Origin: Actinomycetota bacterium
GTDB taxonomy: Bacteria > Actinomycetota > Thermoleophilia > Solirubrobacterales > Solirubrobacteraceae
Assembly (NCBI GenBank): GCA_005788585.1
Contig: SYBY01000272.1
Span: 1-7,825 of the forward strand
DNA length: 7,825 nucleotides
Direction: 5' to 3'
Positions 6,156 through 7,825 of the stretch are shown piece by piece. Under the pieces are notes generated by a model. It worked only from the letters and a program-made list of their open reading frames with translations. It was not told the origin of the DNA and ran no database searches. A program made the position numbers and the translations under genes. Numbering within the stretch: position 1 is the stretch's first letter; every line of letters starts with the position of its first letter.

Positions 6156-7063
6156 CGCAGGGACTCCGCAAACCGGAGCGTCGCGTCGGCGACACGGTGC
6201 CGGGCGGCGGGGTCGCCGAGCATGGTGTCGCACCGCAAGGCCGGAAGCGCTCCGGCCCAGGGTTCGTCGGTGACGAGGCCGTCGAGAACGCCGTCGTAGA
6301 GCGCCGCGATCCCGGCCGCGTTCGCTGCGTGGCCGGTGTGCGACAGGAAGTCCGCGGTGGGCCCCTTCAGCACCTGGCCGCCGACGATCGGGGAGACGGC
6401 GACGACCGGCGCGGCAGCGTCGCGCAGCGCCTCGCGCATGCCCGACAGGGCGAGGATCGGCCCGATGGAGATCGCGGGATTCGACGGGCCGATGACGATC
6501 GCCCGGGCCGTCGCGATCGCCTCGAGGACCTCCGGTGAGGGGGCGGCGACCTCGGCGCCCTCGATCCGCACGCCCTCGACGGGCGCGCCGCGGTGAAGGA
6601 TGAGGAAGCGCTGGAGGTCGACCCAGGACCCGCCGGTCTGCACCGAGGTCCGCACCGGGGCGTCGCTCATCGGCAGGACCCGCGCACGGACCCCGAGGGC
6701 GGAGACGATGTCGGCGTGCGCCTCGGTCAGCCGCGCGCCGGCGCGCAGCCGTTCGGCACGATGCAGGCCGAACGCGAGGTCGCGGTCGCCGAGGTTGAAC
6801 CAGATGTCGCGGCCGAGCTCACGGAAGCCGTCCATGGTCGCGAACGTGTCGCCCTCCAGTCCCCAGCCGCGCGCATCGATGCGATCGGCCAGCCAGAACG
6901 TGCACAGGTCCGGGTCGGGGGAGACGTAGGCGCCGTACAGCTCGATGTCGTCCCCCGTGTTCGCGACGACGACCAGATCGTCGCCGGCCACGTCGAGCAT
7001 CCCGCGCGCGAGCTTCGCCCCGCCGGTCCCGCCGGCGAGTACCACGACCGGCGCGCCGGTCAT
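6152..7063 (-). CDS. cofD: CofD/FbiA: 2-phospho-L-lactate (or phosphoenolpyruvate) transferase
   Basis: The 303-residue protein transfers the phosphoacid moiety from the CofC product to Fo, giving F420-0 or dehydro-F420-0. Family motifs are present in order: LAGGTGGAKLARG at the N-terminus (9-21, nucleotide/phosphate loop), NTGDDIELYG (35-44), VSPDPDLCTFWLAD (47-60, with the substrate-region Asp residues), NLGDRDLA (90-97), MSDAPVRT (132-139), IGPSNPAISIGPIL (191-204) and VSPIVGGQVLKGPT (223-236). The length is close to the family norm of about 310-330. The start is fixed by a TGATG junction with npdG: the last base of that stop is the first base of this ATG. A weak GAAGGG lies 3 nt before the ATG, so coupling to the upstream gene is likely. 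The acid it normally accepts is not evident from the sequence. Confidence 0.96.
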   Translation of the reverse strand: MTGAPVVVLAGGTGGAKLARGMLDVAGDDLVVVANTGDDIELYGAYVSPDPDLCTFWLADRIDARGWGLEGDTFATMDGFRELGRDIWFNLGDRDLAFGLHRAERLRAGARLTEAHADIVSALGVRARVLPMSDAPVRTSVQTGGSWVDLQRFLILHRGAPVEGVRIEGAEVAAPSPEVLEAIATARAIVIGPSNPAISIGPILALSGMREALRDAAAPVVAVSPIVGGQVLKGPTADFLSHTGHAANAAGIAALYDGVLDGLVTDEPWAGALPALRCDTMLGDPAARHRVADATLRFAESLR

Positions 7064-7767
7064 CAGCCCTTCGGCTTCAGCGGCGGCCAGAGATCCGCGG
7101 GCAGGCCGGTGATCTTGATCCCCGCGTGGGTCTTGTGGCGCACGTTCGTGCTGATGAGCAGCGCGGTGAGGCTCTCGCAGATCCGCGCCATCTCGAGCCG
7201 GCCGACATCGACGCAGCGCAGGCCCTCGATCCGGTCGATGACGTCGGCGACGCGCTGCTTGTCGGCGCGCTTGTCCCCGGCCACGAGGACGTCCTCGTCC
7301 AGGGGGTGGTCGAGATCGCCGAGCGTGGGGGCGCCGACGGTGTGCAGCGCGCTGACGACGCGCACGCCCGCGGGAACCATCTCCTGCGCCTGCTGGGCGG
7401 CCGAGCCCTGCCAGACGGCGAGCATCCGCGTCGCCTTGCCGCTGACGGCGGCGGCGAGCGGCACGGTGGCGTCCACGACGAGCTGGCCCTCGCGCAGGAC
7501 CCCCTTGAGGTTCGTGAGCGTCTCGGACTGGTTGCGGAACGGCACCGAGAGGAACACGAGCTCGTTCGCCGCGGCGGCCTCGGCGTTCTCGGCGGCGCTG
7601 AACTGCCCGTCGGGGACGAGCTCCAGCGCGCGGCGCTCGGTCTCGGCGGCGCGCTCGGCGTCGCGGGAGCCGAGCATGACGGGGACACCGGCCCGGCCGA
7701 GCCGGACGGCGAGGGCGAAGCCCAGGGCGCCAGAGGCGCCGACGATGGTGATCGGCTCAGCAGACAT
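7063..7767 (-). CDS. npdG: NADPH:F420 oxidoreductase (Fno/NpdG)
   Basis: The 234-residue cytoplasmic enzyme moves hydride between NADP(H) and F420, supplying F420H2 to reductases and monooxygenases or regenerating NADPH. The Rossmann entry ITIVGASGALG (6-16) has the glycine-rich GxxGxxG loop, and GSRDAERA (33-40) carries the Ser-Arg pair (S34, R35) that reads the 2'-phosphate of NADP in this family. VFLSVPF (71-77), VVDATVP (97-103), VVSALHTVGA (137-146), GDKRADK (164-170) and GLRCVDVGRLEMARICESLTAL-type C-terminal helix (182-203) follow the pattern of archaeal Fno and actinobacterial NpdG. It leads the operon and overlaps cofD by one base. A -10-like TATCCT (7784-7779) lies 11 nt before the ATG, so the leader would be only a few bases long. 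No strong Shine-Dalgarno is seen. Confidence 0.93.
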   Translation of the reverse strand: MSAEPITIVGASGALGFALAVRLGRAGVPVMLGSRDAERAAETERRALELVPDGQFSAAENAEAAAANELVFLSVPFRNQSETLTNLKGVLREGQLVVDATVPLAAAVSGKATRMLAVWQGSAAQQAQEMVPAGVRVVSALHTVGAPTLGDLDHPLDEDVLVAGDKRADKQRVADVIDRIEGLRCVDVGRLEMARICESLTALLISTNVRHKTHAGIKITGLPADLWPPLKPKG

Positions 7768-7778
7768 GACGGCGGGCG

Positions 7779-7788
7779 AGGATACCCT
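7779..7788. promoter_or_regulatory. Overlapping back-to-back -10 elements driving npdG (-) and a divergent gene (+)
   Basis: On the - strand TATCCT (7784-7779) is a good -10 for npdG, ending 11 nt before its ATG. On the + strand TACCCT (7783-7788) fits TANNNT and ends 5 nt before an ATG at 7794, the spacing expected for a leaderless start. The two hexamers share the central TA (7783-7784). Sequence-symmetric -10 elements of this kind are known to fire in both directions. No clear -35 is seen on either side. Start-site data are needed for proof. Confidence 0.45.
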
Positions 7789-7793
7789 GCGAG

Positions 7794-7825
7794 ATGACGA
7801 TGTCCGACGGTGTCGACCTCCAGCC
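7794..7825 (+). CDS. Possible start of a divergent gene, product unknown (first 10 codons only)
   Basis: ATG at 7794 reads MTMSDGVDLQ to the window edge; a second ATG at 7800 (MSDGVDLQ) is an alternative. I do not recognise the protein from so few residues. Support comes from the TANNNT element TACCCT 5 nt upstream, the divergent layout opposite npdG, and the normal-looking codons. It may be a chance frame; only the sequence beyond the window can settle it. Confidence 0.35.
   Translation, partial: MTMSDGVDLQ

Noticed and set aside
6156..6233. Longer cofC start at 6233
   Set aside because: It adds 26 Arg/Pro-rich residues that overlap the end of cofD. The ATG at 6155 begins the family's first strand and has a ribosome binding site and an ATGA junction.
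7126..7797. 223-codon open frame on the + strand opposite npdG
   Set aside because: It is antisense to a clear Fno/NpdG gene and its translation is His/Arg/Asp/Gly-rich without motifs.

Overview
The window is high-GC (roughly 70%) DNA from a bacterium. Its core is a nearly complete locus for making and using the deazaflavin cofactor F420. Gene content suggests an actinobacterium in the broad sense. A one-piece CofG-CofH fusion (FbiC), apparently leaderless starts, a free-standing CofE without the mycobacterial FbiB reductase domain, and a secreted protein with RTX-like repeats and a Cys pair together fit the class Thermoleophilia (Solirubrobacter-like) best. That placement is inference, not proven.

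Layout, left to right. (1) 1-158 (-): the first 52 codons of a luciferase-like monooxygenase, probably an F420H2- or flavin-dependent oxidoreductase, cut by the window edge. (2) 159-202: a 44-bp divergent promoter region. (3) 203-2410 (+): fbiC, making the Fo chromophore. (4) 2413-4452 (-): a secreted protein of 679 residues with RTX-like repeats, a Pro-Thr linker, a jelly-roll-like domain, a Pro-Ala linker and a clan-A glycoside-hydrolase-like domain. It converges on fbiC with only 2 bp between the stop codons. (5) 4453-4752: 300 bp without a gene, containing inverted repeats that could fold the leader of gene 4. (6) 4753-7767 (-): a tight four-gene operon transcribed npdG/fno, cofD, cofC, cofE, with start and stop codons overlapping at every junction. 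(7) 7768-7825: a divergent start region with back-to-back -10 elements and the probable first codons of another gene on the + strand.

How the genes work together (from known family roles). FbiC builds Fo from 5-amino-6-ribitylamino-uracil and tyrosine. CofC activates a three-carbon phosphoacid (2-phospholactate, phosphoenolpyruvate or 3-phosphoglycerate, depending on lineage) with GTP. CofD transfers it to Fo, and CofE adds the glutamate tail. Fno/NpdG exchanges electrons between F420 and NADP(H), and the partial monooxygenase is a plausible consumer of F420H2. The secreted hydrolase has no obvious part in this pathway and separates fbiC from the other biosynthesis genes.

I see no tRNA, rRNA, CRISPR array, insertion sequence or phage feature. 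The items most worth a second look are the possible ribosome-binding-site-masking leader of the secreted hydrolase, that protein's architecture, the missing F420-reductase domain on CofE, and the overlapping divergent -10 elements at the right edge.
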